From positions 620,001 to 684,000 of the forward strand of contig CAKVHT010000001.1 of NCBI GenBank assembly GCA_934754375.1: a stretch of DNA of 64,000 nucleotides. Direction: 5' to 3'. The DNA comes from an uncultured Clostridia bacterium (lineage in GTDB: Bacteria > Bacillota > Clostridia > Christensenellales > UBA1242). A program made the translations under genes and the position numbers. The notes below the pieces were generated by a model. The model did no database searches, was not told the DNA's origin, and saw only the letters and a program-made list of their open reading frames with translations. This document shows positions 56,419-64,000 of this stretch, piece after piece; the stretch's first letter is position 1; each line of letters starts with the position of its first letter.

Positions 56419-59400
56419 ATGAAAAAAGAACAAGGCAATTTAAATTATGTTGCTATGGAAGAAGACATCTTAAAATTTTGGCAAGATAACGACATCTTTG
56501 GCAAATTGAAAGCAAAAAACAAGCAAACTGGCAAATATTTTGCAACTCTTGATGGCCCTATCACAGCAAACTACATCATGGGTTTACACCATGCTTATAA
56601 CCGCACATTTAAAGATGCAATGATAAAATTTGCTGCACTTAAAGGCTATGATGAGCATTATCAAAACGGATTTGATGCTCACGGTTTGCCTGTGGAACTT
56701 CGTGTGGAACGTGAACTTGGGCTTAACAGCAAAAAAGATATTGAAAGTTATGGTATTGACAAATTTGTTAGCCAATGTATGCAAACTGTGGATAAGTATT
56801 CTGCTTTGCAAACACAAAGTTCAATTCGCCTTGGTCAATGGATGAACTGGGACGACAGTTACTACACCAACAGCGACAACAACATAACAACTATTTGGTA
56901 TTTTTTAAAGAAGTGTCAAGAAAAAGGCTACATCGCAAATAGTCATCGTATTATGCGTTGGTGCACACGTTGTGGAACAAGCATAAGTGACCATGAAATG
57001 AGCGATGCTGATGCTTATCAAAACGACACTTGTCTTGCGATATTCTTTAAATGTCCAATCAAAGGCTCAAATGAGGATATGCTTGTTTGGACAACCACCC
57101 CATGGACACTTACCGCCAATGTTGCAATTGCTGTTAATCCTGAATTTGATTACAACATTGTAAAAGTTAAATCTCAAGATAGAAATATTGTTGTTTGTGC
57201 TGACCTTATGAAGGTTTTAAAAGACGATGTGGTTGAAGTTGTAAAAACCGTTAAAGGTAGTGAACTGGTTGGCAAAGTTTATGAAACATGCTTCCCAGAA
57301 CTTGCTGAGCAACAATTTGAACACAAAATTGTTGCTTGGGACGAAGTTCAAAAAACCGAAGGTACAGGCGCTGTTCACATTGCCCCTGGTTGCGGTGATG
57401 CGGACTTTGAATTGGGAAAAACATTAGGCTTAAAACAAGTATGTCCAATAAATGAATCAGGCATATATTATGATAATTTTGGCATTTTTGCAGGCAAGAA
57501 TGCTAACTGTGATGAAACACGTGATTTTGTGTTTGATTTGATGAAACAAAACAACAAATTGTATTATACACACAAATACACACACAGTTATCCACATTGC
57601 TGGAGATGCAAACAACCATTGTTATTCCGTTTGGTAGACCAATGGGTTATCAAAATGGATGAATTGCGTCCACAATTGATAAATGCGATTGAGCCAGTGG
57701 AATTTCAACCAGATTTTATGAAAAAGCGTATGCTTGATTGGCTCAACAATATGGGCGATTGGGCAATTTCACGTTCTCGCTATTATGGCTTACCTCTGCC
57801 TTTCTACCCATGTCAAAATTGTGGAAAACTTACAATTGTTGGCAGTTTGGAAGAATTTAAAAAATTATCAAGCGAAGCCGAAGTCAACGCTTTGCCACAT
57901 CTACACCGCCCTTATATTGACAAAATTCAAATCAGTTGCCCACATTGCGGAAGCAAAGTCAACCGTATAAAAGATGTTGGCGACTGCTGGCTTGATGCTG
58001 GTATCACACCATTCAGCACAAAACATTATTTTGATGATAAAAGTTTCTTTGAAAAGAACTTCCCAATTGAGTGCGTTATTGAAGGCAAAGAGCAAATTCG
58101 TTTATGGTTCTACAGTTTGCTTGTTATGAGCGTTGTCTTAACTGGCAAAGCACCATACAAAAAAATTGCCACCACCCCAATGCTTTTGGACCAAGAAGGC
58201 AAAAAACTTTCAAAATCAAGCCCTAACAATATACCTCTCGACACCGCATTTAAAGAAATCGGTGCAGATATTATTCGTTACAACTTTGTTGCTACCCCAC
58301 TTATCAATGACGTAAAATTTGGTCGTGACACTTGTGATGAAGTTAAACGCAAATTGCTTGGACTTTGGAATGCTTATATATTCCTTAACACTTATGCAAG
58401 TATTGATAATCCAGACCTTACTGGCTACACTCCAACCGAAAGCAAATTGACATTTATGGATAAATGGCTTATCAATCGTGTGAACGAATTTACAGCAAAT
58501 GCCAACACATGCTATACAAATCAAGATTTTGGCGGTGTAAGCAAAGATTTTGAAATGCTTGTTGATGAACTTACAAACTGGTATATTCGCAACAATCGCC
58601 GTAGATTTTACAAGAGCGAAAACAATTTTGACACAATGAATGCTTATTTCTGCCTTAACTACGCACTTAAAAACATTTCAATGACAATGTTCCCAATTGT
58701 TCCGTTTATAAGTGAATATATTTGGCAAAATGCTGTGCGTGCATTGGATAAAAACGCAACTGAAAGTGTTGCCTTAAACGGATTTAAACAAAATGAATTT
58801 GTTGTTAAAGATTGCGGGTACACTTTAAAGACCGACATCGTGCGTGAAATTTTCACAATGGCAAGCAAGTTAAGAAACGAGAATCAAATCAAAGTTAAAC
58901 AGCCATTAAAAACAATGTATATCAATGGCAACAAAGATGTTGCTGAAGCGGTTGACCTTTATAAAGATATTATTGAAAGCGAATTGAATATTAAAAATGT
59001 CGTTATGGAACATGATAACAGCAAATTTAATATTGAACTTTTAAATCTGGATTTCCGCAAAGCGGGTGCAGTGCTTAAAGGCGATGTTCAAAAGGTTAAA
59101 AATTATCTTGTCAATGCAACAGACAGTGAAATGGCAAGTTTTGTTGCTGGTTATAAATCCGGCAATGTAACAATCAAAGAATTTGCAAATTTAAGCCCAG
59201 AACTTTTCACAATTTCAACAAAAGCCAAAGATGAGTTTGTTATATCAAATGAAAATGATATCACTGTTGTGCTTGATGTCACACTTGACCGCAACTTGAT
59301 GCTTGAAGGGTTGTCACGTGAACTTATCCGTGCCTGTCAAGTTATGCGTAAAGATGCAAACTTTAATGTTGATGACCGAATTAATGTTGAATTTATAACA

Positions 59401-59556
59401 ACTGGTGCTGACCTAACAGAAATCCTGAAAACTTATCAAGACAAAATAAAAGCTGAACTTTTGATATTAAATATCACACACATTGACACACCAGAAGCAA
59501 CAAACAATGTTGAAATTGGTGATGAACAAATCACAATAAAAATGTCTAGAAAATAA
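56419..59556 (+). CDS. ileS: isoleucyl-tRNA synthetase (HHA-signature type)
   Basis: 1045 residues, class I. The HIGH position reads GLHHA (56-59 region) rather than HIGH, in the context NYIMGLHHAYNRT; this variant is known from a divergent IleRS subgroup. KMSKS is KLSKS (about 594-598). DVGDCWLDAGITPFS is the IleRS specificity region, and the editing domain holds WTTTPWTLTANVA. Zinc-type cysteines are CTRC, CWRC, CQNC and CPHC. Start has AAGGAG. Preceded by a candidate attenuator, terminator shared with acpS. Confidence 0.95.
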   Translation: MKKEQGNLNYVAMEEDILKFWQDNDIFGKLKAKNKQTGKYFATLDGPITANYIMGLHHAYNRTFKDAMIKFAALKGYDEHYQNGFDAHGLPVELRVERELGLNSKKDIESYGIDKFVSQCMQTVDKYSALQTQSSIRLGQWMNWDDSYYTNSDNNITTIWYFLKKCQEKGYIANSHRIMRWCTRCGTSISDHEMSDADAYQNDTCLAIFFKCPIKGSNEDMLVWTTTPWTLTANVAIAVNPEFDYNIVKVKSQDRNIVVCADLMKVLKDDVVEVVKTVKGSELVGKVYETCFPELAEQQFEHKIVAWDEVQKTEGTGAVHIAPGCGDADFELGKTLGLKQVCPINESGIYYDNFGIFAGKNANCDETRDFVFDLMKQNNKLYYTHKYTHSYPHCWRCKQPLLFRLVDQWVIKMDELRPQLINAIEPVEFQPDFMKKRMLDWLNNMGDWAISRSRYYGLPLPFYPCQNCGKLTIVGSLEEFKKLSSEAEVNALPHLHRPYIDKIQISCPHCGSKVNRIKDVGDCWLDAGITPFSTKHYFDDKSFFEKNFPIECVIEGKEQIRLWFYSLLVMSVVLTGKAPYKKIATTPMLLDQEGKKLSKSSPNNIPLDTAFKEIGADIIRYNFVATPLINDVKFGRDTCDEVKRKLLGLWNAYIFLNTYASIDNPDLTGYTPTESKLTFMDKWLINRVNEFTANANTCYTNQDFGGVSKDFEMLVDELTNWYIRNNRRRFYKSENNFDTMNAYFCLNYALKNISMTMFPIVPFISEYIWQNAVRALDKNATESVALNGFKQNEFVVKDCGYTLKTDIVREIFTMASKLRNENQIKVKQPLKTMYINGNKDVAEAVDLYKDIIESELNIKNVVMEHDNSKFNIELLNLDFRKAGAVLKGDVQKVKNYLVNATDSEMASFVAGYKSGNVTIKEFANLSPELFTISTKAKDEFVISNENDITVVLDVTLDRNLMLEGLSRELIRACQVMRKDANFNVDDRINVEFITTGADLTEILKTYQDKIKAELLILNITHIDTPEATNNVEIGDEQITIKMSRK

Positions 59557-59571
59557 TAATTAAACGCATAC

Positions 59572-59604
59572 AAAAAATCCATCAGGTGATGATGGATTTT
59601 TTTA
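59572..59604. terminator. bidirectional terminator between ileS and acpS
   Basis: Stem AAATCCATCA / TGATGGATTT with T-runs on both strands. Confidence 0.88.
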
Positions 59605-59629
59605 TTATAATGTTGACAAACTATTTTAA

Positions 59630-59971
59630 TTAAATTTGAACAACGGCCATTGAATATTGCTTGCAATGTGAAATGCTAACATCAATATCTTCAACAAATT
59701 TTTCTCTTAAAATCTTTCGCAAATACGGTGTAATGTTGATGTATGGTTTGCCTGACTCTTTGTGTAAAATTTCAATTTGGATATAGTCAACATTATCTTC
59801 ATCTATCGCTTTTATAAAAGCCTCTTTTGCGCAATAAAATCCAGTTAAATGTTCAAGATGATTTTCAAAAGATTTTGCATATTCAATTTCATTTTTTGTA
59901 AAAATTCGTTGCAACCCTTCTTCTGTTAAATGTTCAAATCTTGACAAATTTTCAATATCAACCCCTATCAT
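59630..59971 (-). CDS. acpS: holo-[acyl-carrier-protein] synthase
   Basis: 113 residues. The family start MIGVDIENLSRFEHL contains the metal-binding Asp; FYCAKEAFIKAI carries the conserved Glu and Lys of the active site. Transfers 4'-phosphopantetheine from CoA to acyl carrier protein. AAGGAT precedes ATG. Terminator shared with ileS. The gap to recX (59972-60092) is AT-rich and empty. Confidence 0.94.
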   Translation of the reverse strand: MIGVDIENLSRFEHLTEEGLQRIFTKNEIEYAKSFENHLEHLTGFYCAKEAFIKAIDEDNVDYIQIEILHKESGKPYINITPYLRKILREKFVEDIDVSISHCKQYSMAVVQI

Positions 59972-60092
59972 ATTTATCCTTTTATTTTTAATTTTTATTT
60001 CAAAAATTTATTAAAATTTTAAATATTTTATAATTTTTGCCTGTTTTTAACGGATTTTTTGTGTTTTTATTGCTATTTTAAATAATTTTTCA

Positions 60093-60704
60093 CTATTCAC
60101 ATACTTCGGCATTAAAATCACAATCTTGAACAACCTTTCCTATTGCACTCCAATTATAACCTTTGTTGATTAAATGTCTTATCAATTTTTCTTTTGTCTT
60201 TTGGTCATTGGTCTTATTTTTTAAAAATTTATTTGCACTTGTTTCACACCCTTCAAGGTCATCAAAATCACAAAGCAAATTATCAACAATTTGTTTGTTA
60301 ACACCAAATGAATATAATTTTTGTTTTAATTTATTTGCACTAAAAGTTGGATTTATTTTTATGTAGTTTTCAGCAAAAGCCTTATCGTCTATCAGGTTAT
60401 AATCTTTAAGTTTTTCAATAACTGATTTTATTGTTTTTGTTTCATATTCTTTTTTGTATAAATAATCTTTGATTTGTTTCTCAGTTTTCATGCTAGCAGA
60501 CAAATACTTTGCAATCAAATTGAAAGCAACAATTCTATCACTTTCTTCAATGGCTTCAAAAAACAATTCGTCTTGAACTTTGCCCTTTTTGATACCATAT
60601 TTAACAATGCAATCACTGTGAATTTGATAGTCTCCAATATTTGTTTCAACAACAAAAACATTTACATTTTTGTTTGATTTTACTTTAAGTGCATAAACTT
60701 CCAT
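60093..60704 (-). CDS. recX: RecX-family regulatory protein
   Basis: 203 residues of three-helix tandem repeats. Signature segments are LSASMKTEKQIKDYLYKKEYE, FAENYIKINPTFSANKLKQKL and LIRHLINKGYNWSAI. It modulates RecA filaments. No ribosome site; TTAACA, 17 nt, TAATAT ends 6 nt before ATG 60704, so the mRNA should be leaderless. Confidence 0.9.
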   Translation of the reverse strand: MEVYALKVKSNKNVNVFVVETNIGDYQIHSDCIVKYGIKKGKVQDELFFEAIEESDRIVAFNLIAKYLSASMKTEKQIKDYLYKKEYETKTIKSVIEKLKDYNLIDDKAFAENYIKINPTFSANKLKQKLYSFGVNKQIVDNLLCDFDDLEGCETSANKFLKNKTNDQKTKEKLIRHLINKGYNWSAIGKVVQDCDFNAEVCE

Positions 60705-60710
60705 GCCAAC

Positions 60711-60739
60711 ATATTAACACAACAATTTTAATTTGTTAA
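60711..60739 (-). promoter_or_regulatory. leaderless promoter of recX
   Basis: Minus strand TTAACA (60739-60734), 17 nt, TAATAT (60716-60711), then 6 nt to ATG. Confidence 0.65.
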
Positions 60740-60811
60740 TTAAAAATGCAAACTTTTTATCATTTTTTATAAAAATTTTAAAAATTTTTTTCAAAAAATA
60801 TAAAAAAATAA

Positions 60812-60842
60812 TAAAAAAGCAGGTGTTTTACCTGCAGTTTTT
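60812..60842 (-). terminator. terminator of the WG-repeat gene
   Basis: Minus-strand stem GCAGGT / ACCTGC followed by T6. Confidence 0.8.
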
Positions 60843-60856
60843 AAATTTTCTAAAAA

Positions 60857-61381
60857 TTATAAGTCAAAAATTGAGCCTTGTTTAAAATTGTCATTTTCAA
60901 TTTCTTTTTCACTTGTTGAACTTTTTGCTTTCGTTTTTGGTTTAAACAAATTATCCAAAACAAATCTATAATCGCCATGAGGTTCAAAAATTGAATCTAT
61001 ATACACTTCCCCATAAGCAATTTGCCTTTCATGTGTATATTCGTCTTCGTCATAATTGGTAATGTTTATTTTTTGACCATCATAATCGCTGGCTTCGTCA
61101 GCACCCGATGCCAAATAAATCAAATTGCCAACTTTGTTGAAATAGTAATAAGAATATCCTCTACCCATTTTTACCAAGCCATTGCTAAAAGTTGAACACT
61201 CTTCAAACTCAAGAGGAACAACAAACTTACCTTTTCTATTAATAATGCCATATTTATCGTGACACAAAACCGCAAACAAATTTTCGCCAATATCAATTAT
61301 CCTATCAGCGACTGGTGGATAGACAACCTGCCCTTCGTCATTAATCAACATTTGATAATCACCCAAGCGTTCAATTCTCAT
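60857..61381 (-). CDS. WG-repeat-like protein
   Basis: 174 residues from ATG 61381 (AAGGAG upstream); a GTG two codons earlier overlaps that site and is rejected. Residues about 35-75 show the WG-type repeat (KYGIINRKGKFVVPLEFEE, then FSNGLVKM), with a second, weaker copy. The C-terminus is charged and Ser-rich. Such proteins are widespread and mostly uncharacterised. Confidence 0.8.
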   Translation of the reverse strand: MRIERLGDYQMLINDEGQVVYPPVADRIIDIGENLFAVLCHDKYGIINRKGKFVVPLEFEECSTFSNGLVKMGRGYSYYYFNKVGNLIYLASGADEASDYDGQKINITNYDEDEYTHERQIAYGEVYIDSIFEPHGDYRFVLDNLFKPKTKAKSSTSEKEIENDNFKQGSIFDL

Positions 61382-61403
61382 AACCACTCCTTAAACTGGT
61401 CTT

Positions 61404-61432
61404 ATGCTAACACAATTATCAAAACTTGTCAA
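61404..61432 (-). promoter_or_regulatory. promoter of the WG-repeat gene
   Basis: Minus strand TTGACA (61432-61427), 17 nt, TAGCAT (61409-61404). Confidence 0.8.
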
Positions 61433-61565
61433 TAGGAAAATTTTGACAAAATTTAACAAAGATAAAATTTACAATTTTACACATTTATGCGGTTTTTATT
61501 TTTCCAAGTCATTTGCTTTTAAAATTAAATCAAAAGTGGTATTATCTAAATATCAAGGGGGAGAT

Positions 61566-62822
61566 ATGAAAATAAAAAAAATAACAGCATACGAAGTGAT
61601 TGACAGCCGAGGCAATCCTACAGTTGAATGTGAAGTATGTTTGGAAAATGGTGTTAAAGCCACTGCAATAGTTCCAAGTGGAGCATCTACTGGAGAACGT
61701 GAAGCGCTTGAACTTCGAGACGGCGGAAAGCGTTATCACGGCAAAGGCGTCACAAAAGCTGTTGAAAATGTAAATAAAATTATAGCCAAACATATCGTTG
61801 GCATGAATGTGGAAAAGCAACAAGAAATTGACAAAGCAATGATAGAACTCGACGGAACTGAATTTAAAACAAACTTAGGTGCAAACGCAATTTTATCAGT
61901 CAGCCTCGCTTGTGCAAGAGCAAACGCAACAAATAAAGGTAAATCACTGTTTAAAACTTTAGGCAACGGATACAAACTCCCTATTCCAATGATGAATGTC
62001 ATAAATGGAGGCGCTCATGCTGACAGCAATGTTGATTTTCAAGAATACATGATTGTTCCCGTTGGAGCAAAAACCTTTGCCCAAGCAATGCAAATGGCAA
62101 GCGAAACATTTATGGAATTAAAAAAAGTTTTAAAGCAAATGAAATATCCAACTGCTGTCGGCGACGAAGGCGGATTTGCTCCAAATTTTAAAAACAATGA
62201 ACAACCACTTGAAGCAATCGTGAAAGCCATTCAAAATGCAGGATATCAACCAAAAACAGATATTGCAATTGCTATGGACGTGGCAGCCAGCGAGTTTTAC
62301 AACAAAGAAACAAAATTATATCAACTGTCCAAAAGTAAAGCTGGCTCAAAAACCACAGCACAAATGATTGATTGGTACGCTGATCTTATCAAACGATACC
62401 CTATCATATCAATTGAAGACCCGTTGAGCGAAAATGATTGGACGGGTTGGGCAAAAATAACAAAAAAATTAGGTTCAAAAATTCAGTTGGTTGGCGATGA
62501 TGTTTTTGTAACAAACAAAAAGATTTTTGCAGAAGGTATCAAAAAGGGTGTTGCAAATGCTATCCTTATCAAGTTGAATCAAATAGGAACTCTTACTGAA
62601 ACTCTTGAGACAATCAATTTAGCCAAAGAAAATGGATACAACACAATCATTTCACATAGAAGTGGCGAAACTGAAGACACTTTCATTGCAGACCTTGCAG
62701 TTGCTGTTAATGCTGGTCAAATCAAATCTGGCTCCATCTGCAGAACTGACCGTGTTGCAAAATACAATCAACTTATCCGTATTGAACGAGAACTTGGCAA
62801 AAAAGGAGTTTATTCAAAATGA
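61566..62822 (+). CDS. eno: enolase
   Basis: 418 residues from ATG 61566 (GGGGGAGAT upstream); the open frame to 61404 has no support. Motifs: YEVIDSRGNPTVECEV, PSGASTGEREALELRD, VGDEGGFAPN (catalytic Glu), SIEDPLSENDW (metal Asp), VGDDVFVTN, IKLNQIGTLTET and SHRSGETED. It makes phosphoenolpyruvate in glycolysis. A TATTAT about 25 nt before ATG may be its -10. The stop overlaps the cmk start (ATGA). Confidence 0.97.
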   Translation: MKIKKITAYEVIDSRGNPTVECEVCLENGVKATAIVPSGASTGEREALELRDGGKRYHGKGVTKAVENVNKIIAKHIVGMNVEKQQEIDKAMIELDGTEFKTNLGANAILSVSLACARANATNKGKSLFKTLGNGYKLPIPMMNVINGGAHADSNVDFQEYMIVPVGAKTFAQAMQMASETFMELKKVLKQMKYPTAVGDEGGFAPNFKNNEQPLEAIVKAIQNAGYQPKTDIAIAMDVAASEFYNKETKLYQLSKSKAGSKTTAQMIDWYADLIKRYPIISIEDPLSENDWTGWAKITKKLGSKIQLVGDDVFVTNKKIFAEGIKKGVANAILIKLNQIGTLTETLETINLAKENGYNTIISHRSGETEDTFIADLAVAVNAGQIKSGSICRTDRVAKYNQLIRIERELGKKGVYSK

Positions 62823-63508
62823 TAATCTCAATTGACGGCCCTGCCGGAAGCGGTAAATCAACAGTTGCAGATTTGCTTGCAAACAAACTTGGGTTTATTC
62901 ATTTTAATTCAGGTTCTCTTTATCGAGCAATCACAGCCTACGCAATACAAAATAATTTAACACCTGAAACTATTGAACCAGAACTGCCAAAAATCAAACT
63001 CTCAGTTGTTTTTGCGGACAATTTTCAACATGTTATTATCAACAAAGTTGACTTAACAGAACATTTAAGAGAAATTAATGTAAGCGAATCCACCCCCTAT
63101 TTTAGCAAGATAAAATCAGTGAGAAAAATAGTAGATGATGCACAAAGAAAATTTGCTTTAACACACAATGTCGTTATTGAAGGCAGAGATATTGGCAGTT
63201 TTGTTTTTCCGAATGCTGACCATAAGTTTTATTTAGATTGCAGTGTTGGTGTTAGAGCAAAACGAAGATACAAAGAAGAAAAATCAAAAGGGGTTAACAT
63301 ATCATTTAAAGAGATAAAACAACAAATCATTGACCGTGATAATTTTGACAAAAACAAACCTATTGCCCCACTTGTTATCCCCGAAGGCGCAACCATAATT
63401 GATTCTACACACAAAACAGCCAAAAAAGTTGCAGATAAAATGTGTAAAATCATACTAAAAGATTTCAAAAAACAAGAAAAATTGTGTAAAAATCAACAAA
63501 AACAATAA
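62819..63508 (+). CDS. cmk: cytidylate kinase
   Basis: 229 residues. The P-loop GPAGSGKST is at about 7-15, followed by FNSGSLYRAITAYAI, VVIEGRDIGSFVFPNA and the LID region RAKRRYKEEKSKG. Phosphorylates CMP/dCMP. The ATG overlaps the eno stop (ATGA). The C-terminus is Lys/Gln-rich. eno-cmk is an uncommon pairing. Confidence 0.95.
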   Translation: MIISIDGPAGSGKSTVADLLANKLGFIHFNSGSLYRAITAYAIQNNLTPETIEPELPKIKLSVVFADNFQHVIINKVDLTEHLREINVSESTPYFSKIKSVRKIVDDAQRKFALTHNVVIEGRDIGSFVFPNADHKFYLDCSVGVRAKRRYKEEKSKGVNISFKEIKQQIIDRDNFDKNKPIAPLVIPEGATIIDSTHKTAKKVADKMCKIILKDFKKQEKLCKNQQKQ

Positions 63509-63540
63509 TTTTTCTGTAACAAAATATCATTATACTGATA

Positions 63541-63569
63541 AAAACAACAACAGGAGTTGTTGTTTTTTA
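63541..63569 (+). terminator. terminator after cmk
   Basis: Stem AACAACAAC / GTTGTTGTT with T6, 35 nt past the stop codon. Confidence 0.85.
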
Positions 63570-63711
63570 TTTTCAACAAACATACCACCACAATGCTCTA
63601 ATATTGCCAATTGTAACCATTAAGCATTATCAGTTATTGTTTAGCATTTATTATCTAAAAACCTTTAAATAAAAACCGAACAAATAAATGTAATTTATTT
63701 TGATTTTAGTA

Positions 63712-63740
63712 TTGACAAGTTGATCGCTTAGTGATATTAT
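63712..63740 (+). promoter_or_regulatory. distal promoter of the last gene
   Basis: TTGACA (63712-63717), 17 nt, TATTAT (63735-63740). About 148 bp upstream of the second promoter; an AAATTTA / TAAATTT hairpin lies just after it. The gap 63509-63912 otherwise holds no gene. Confidence 0.65.
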
Positions 63741-63859
63741 AACCGCCGTCTAGAAATTTAGCGCTTTAAATTTAACAAAATTTATCAAAATACGACAAAA
63801 AGTATAACATTTTCCAGCAAAACAGTTAAGTCAATATAAAAATTTTTCAAAAATAGGTA

Positions 63860-63888
63860 TTGACAAACTGGCAAACCTGCCTTATACT
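63860..63888 (+). promoter_or_regulatory. proximal promoter of the last gene
   Basis: TTGACA (63860-63865), 17 nt, TATACT (63883-63888), followed by GGGGGAA and ATG 63913. Confidence 0.75.
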
Positions 63889-63912
63889 TTAGGCGTATTC
63901 AAGGGGGAAACC

Positions 63913-64000
63913 ATGAACAAAATTACAATAGATCAATTCATATTTATCTGCAATGAATATCTTGGAGATTCTACTTCATCATTCATTGAATTTTTGTATA
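63913..64000 (+). CDS. 5' end of an unidentified gene (cut by right edge)
   Basis: The first 29 residues begin MNKITIDQFIFICNEYLGD. GGGGGAA is well spaced before the ATG, and two promoters precede it. Too short to identify. Confidence 0.7.
   Translation, partial: MNKITIDQFIFICNEYLGDSTSSFIEFLY

Overview
The window comes from a low-GC (about 30% G+C by eye), spore-forming Firmicute, most likely an uncultivated member of the Clostridia or a sister lineage. The evidence is spoIVA, a SpoVB-type flippase, sepF, floA/nfeD, a T-box leader, AAGGAG-type ribosome binding sites, DUF421/DUF4363 membrane proteins and AT-rich spacers. TGA is used as a stop (for example eno and the DUF421 gene), so the code looks standard. 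I see no tRNA gene, CRISPR array, prophage or insertion sequence.

Layout. 1-1.5 kb: 5' two thirds of a 16S rRNA gene (minus strand, cut by the left edge) with two tandem promoters. 2-3.8 kb: anchored repeat protein. 4-9.1 kb: smr, an unknown gene, and the protein-quality-control operon tig-clpP-clpX. 9.3-12.2 kb: small membrane proteins and the orf-sepF-lspA-rluD operon. 12.5-22.6 kb: one gene for a 3387-residue membrane-anchored surface protein. 23-29 kb: rsmA, a Val T-box with valS, and groES-groEL. 29-38.5 kb: SPOR-like protein, two half-size TauE proteins, a 1032-residue cell-surface protein, LysM protein, spoVB-like gene, DUF421/DUF4363 and hypotheticals. 38.7-39.3 kb: divergent zinc-ribbon membrane protein and XRE regulator around paired palindromic operators. 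39.4-43 kb: 23S and 5S rRNA (minus strand) with their own promoters and no 16S upstream. 43.4-53 kb: AlkD-like protein, nfeD-floA operon, rsmD-ogg, two tandem membrane-anchored proteins with charged tails, spoIVA, small genes. 53-64 kb: lgt operon, glmM, ung, ileS, acpS, recX, WG-repeat protein, eno-cmk, and the start of one more gene.

Most striking regulatory observations. (1) ileS is preceded by a perfect consensus promoter, a 22-codon reading frame with seven isoleucine codons that starts 2-3 nt from the predicted transcription start, and overlapping antiterminator/terminator hairpins just after its stop codon. This is the layout of a classical leader-peptide attenuator, which is unexpected in a Firmicute, where ileS is usually T-box controlled (valS here does have a T-box). 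(2) At least six genes (smr, the unknown gene at 4603, rsmD, lgt, ung, recX, and probably the AlkD gene) have a -35/-10 promoter ending 6-7 nt before the ATG and no Shine-Dalgarno sequence, so they should be transcribed as leaderless mRNAs. Other genes have strong AAGGAG sites, so two initiation modes appear to coexist. (3) 23S-5S is an unlinked rRNA transcription unit carrying a promoter related to that of the 16S gene.

All calls rest on reading the sequence and on remembered family motifs. No database search or folding program was run.
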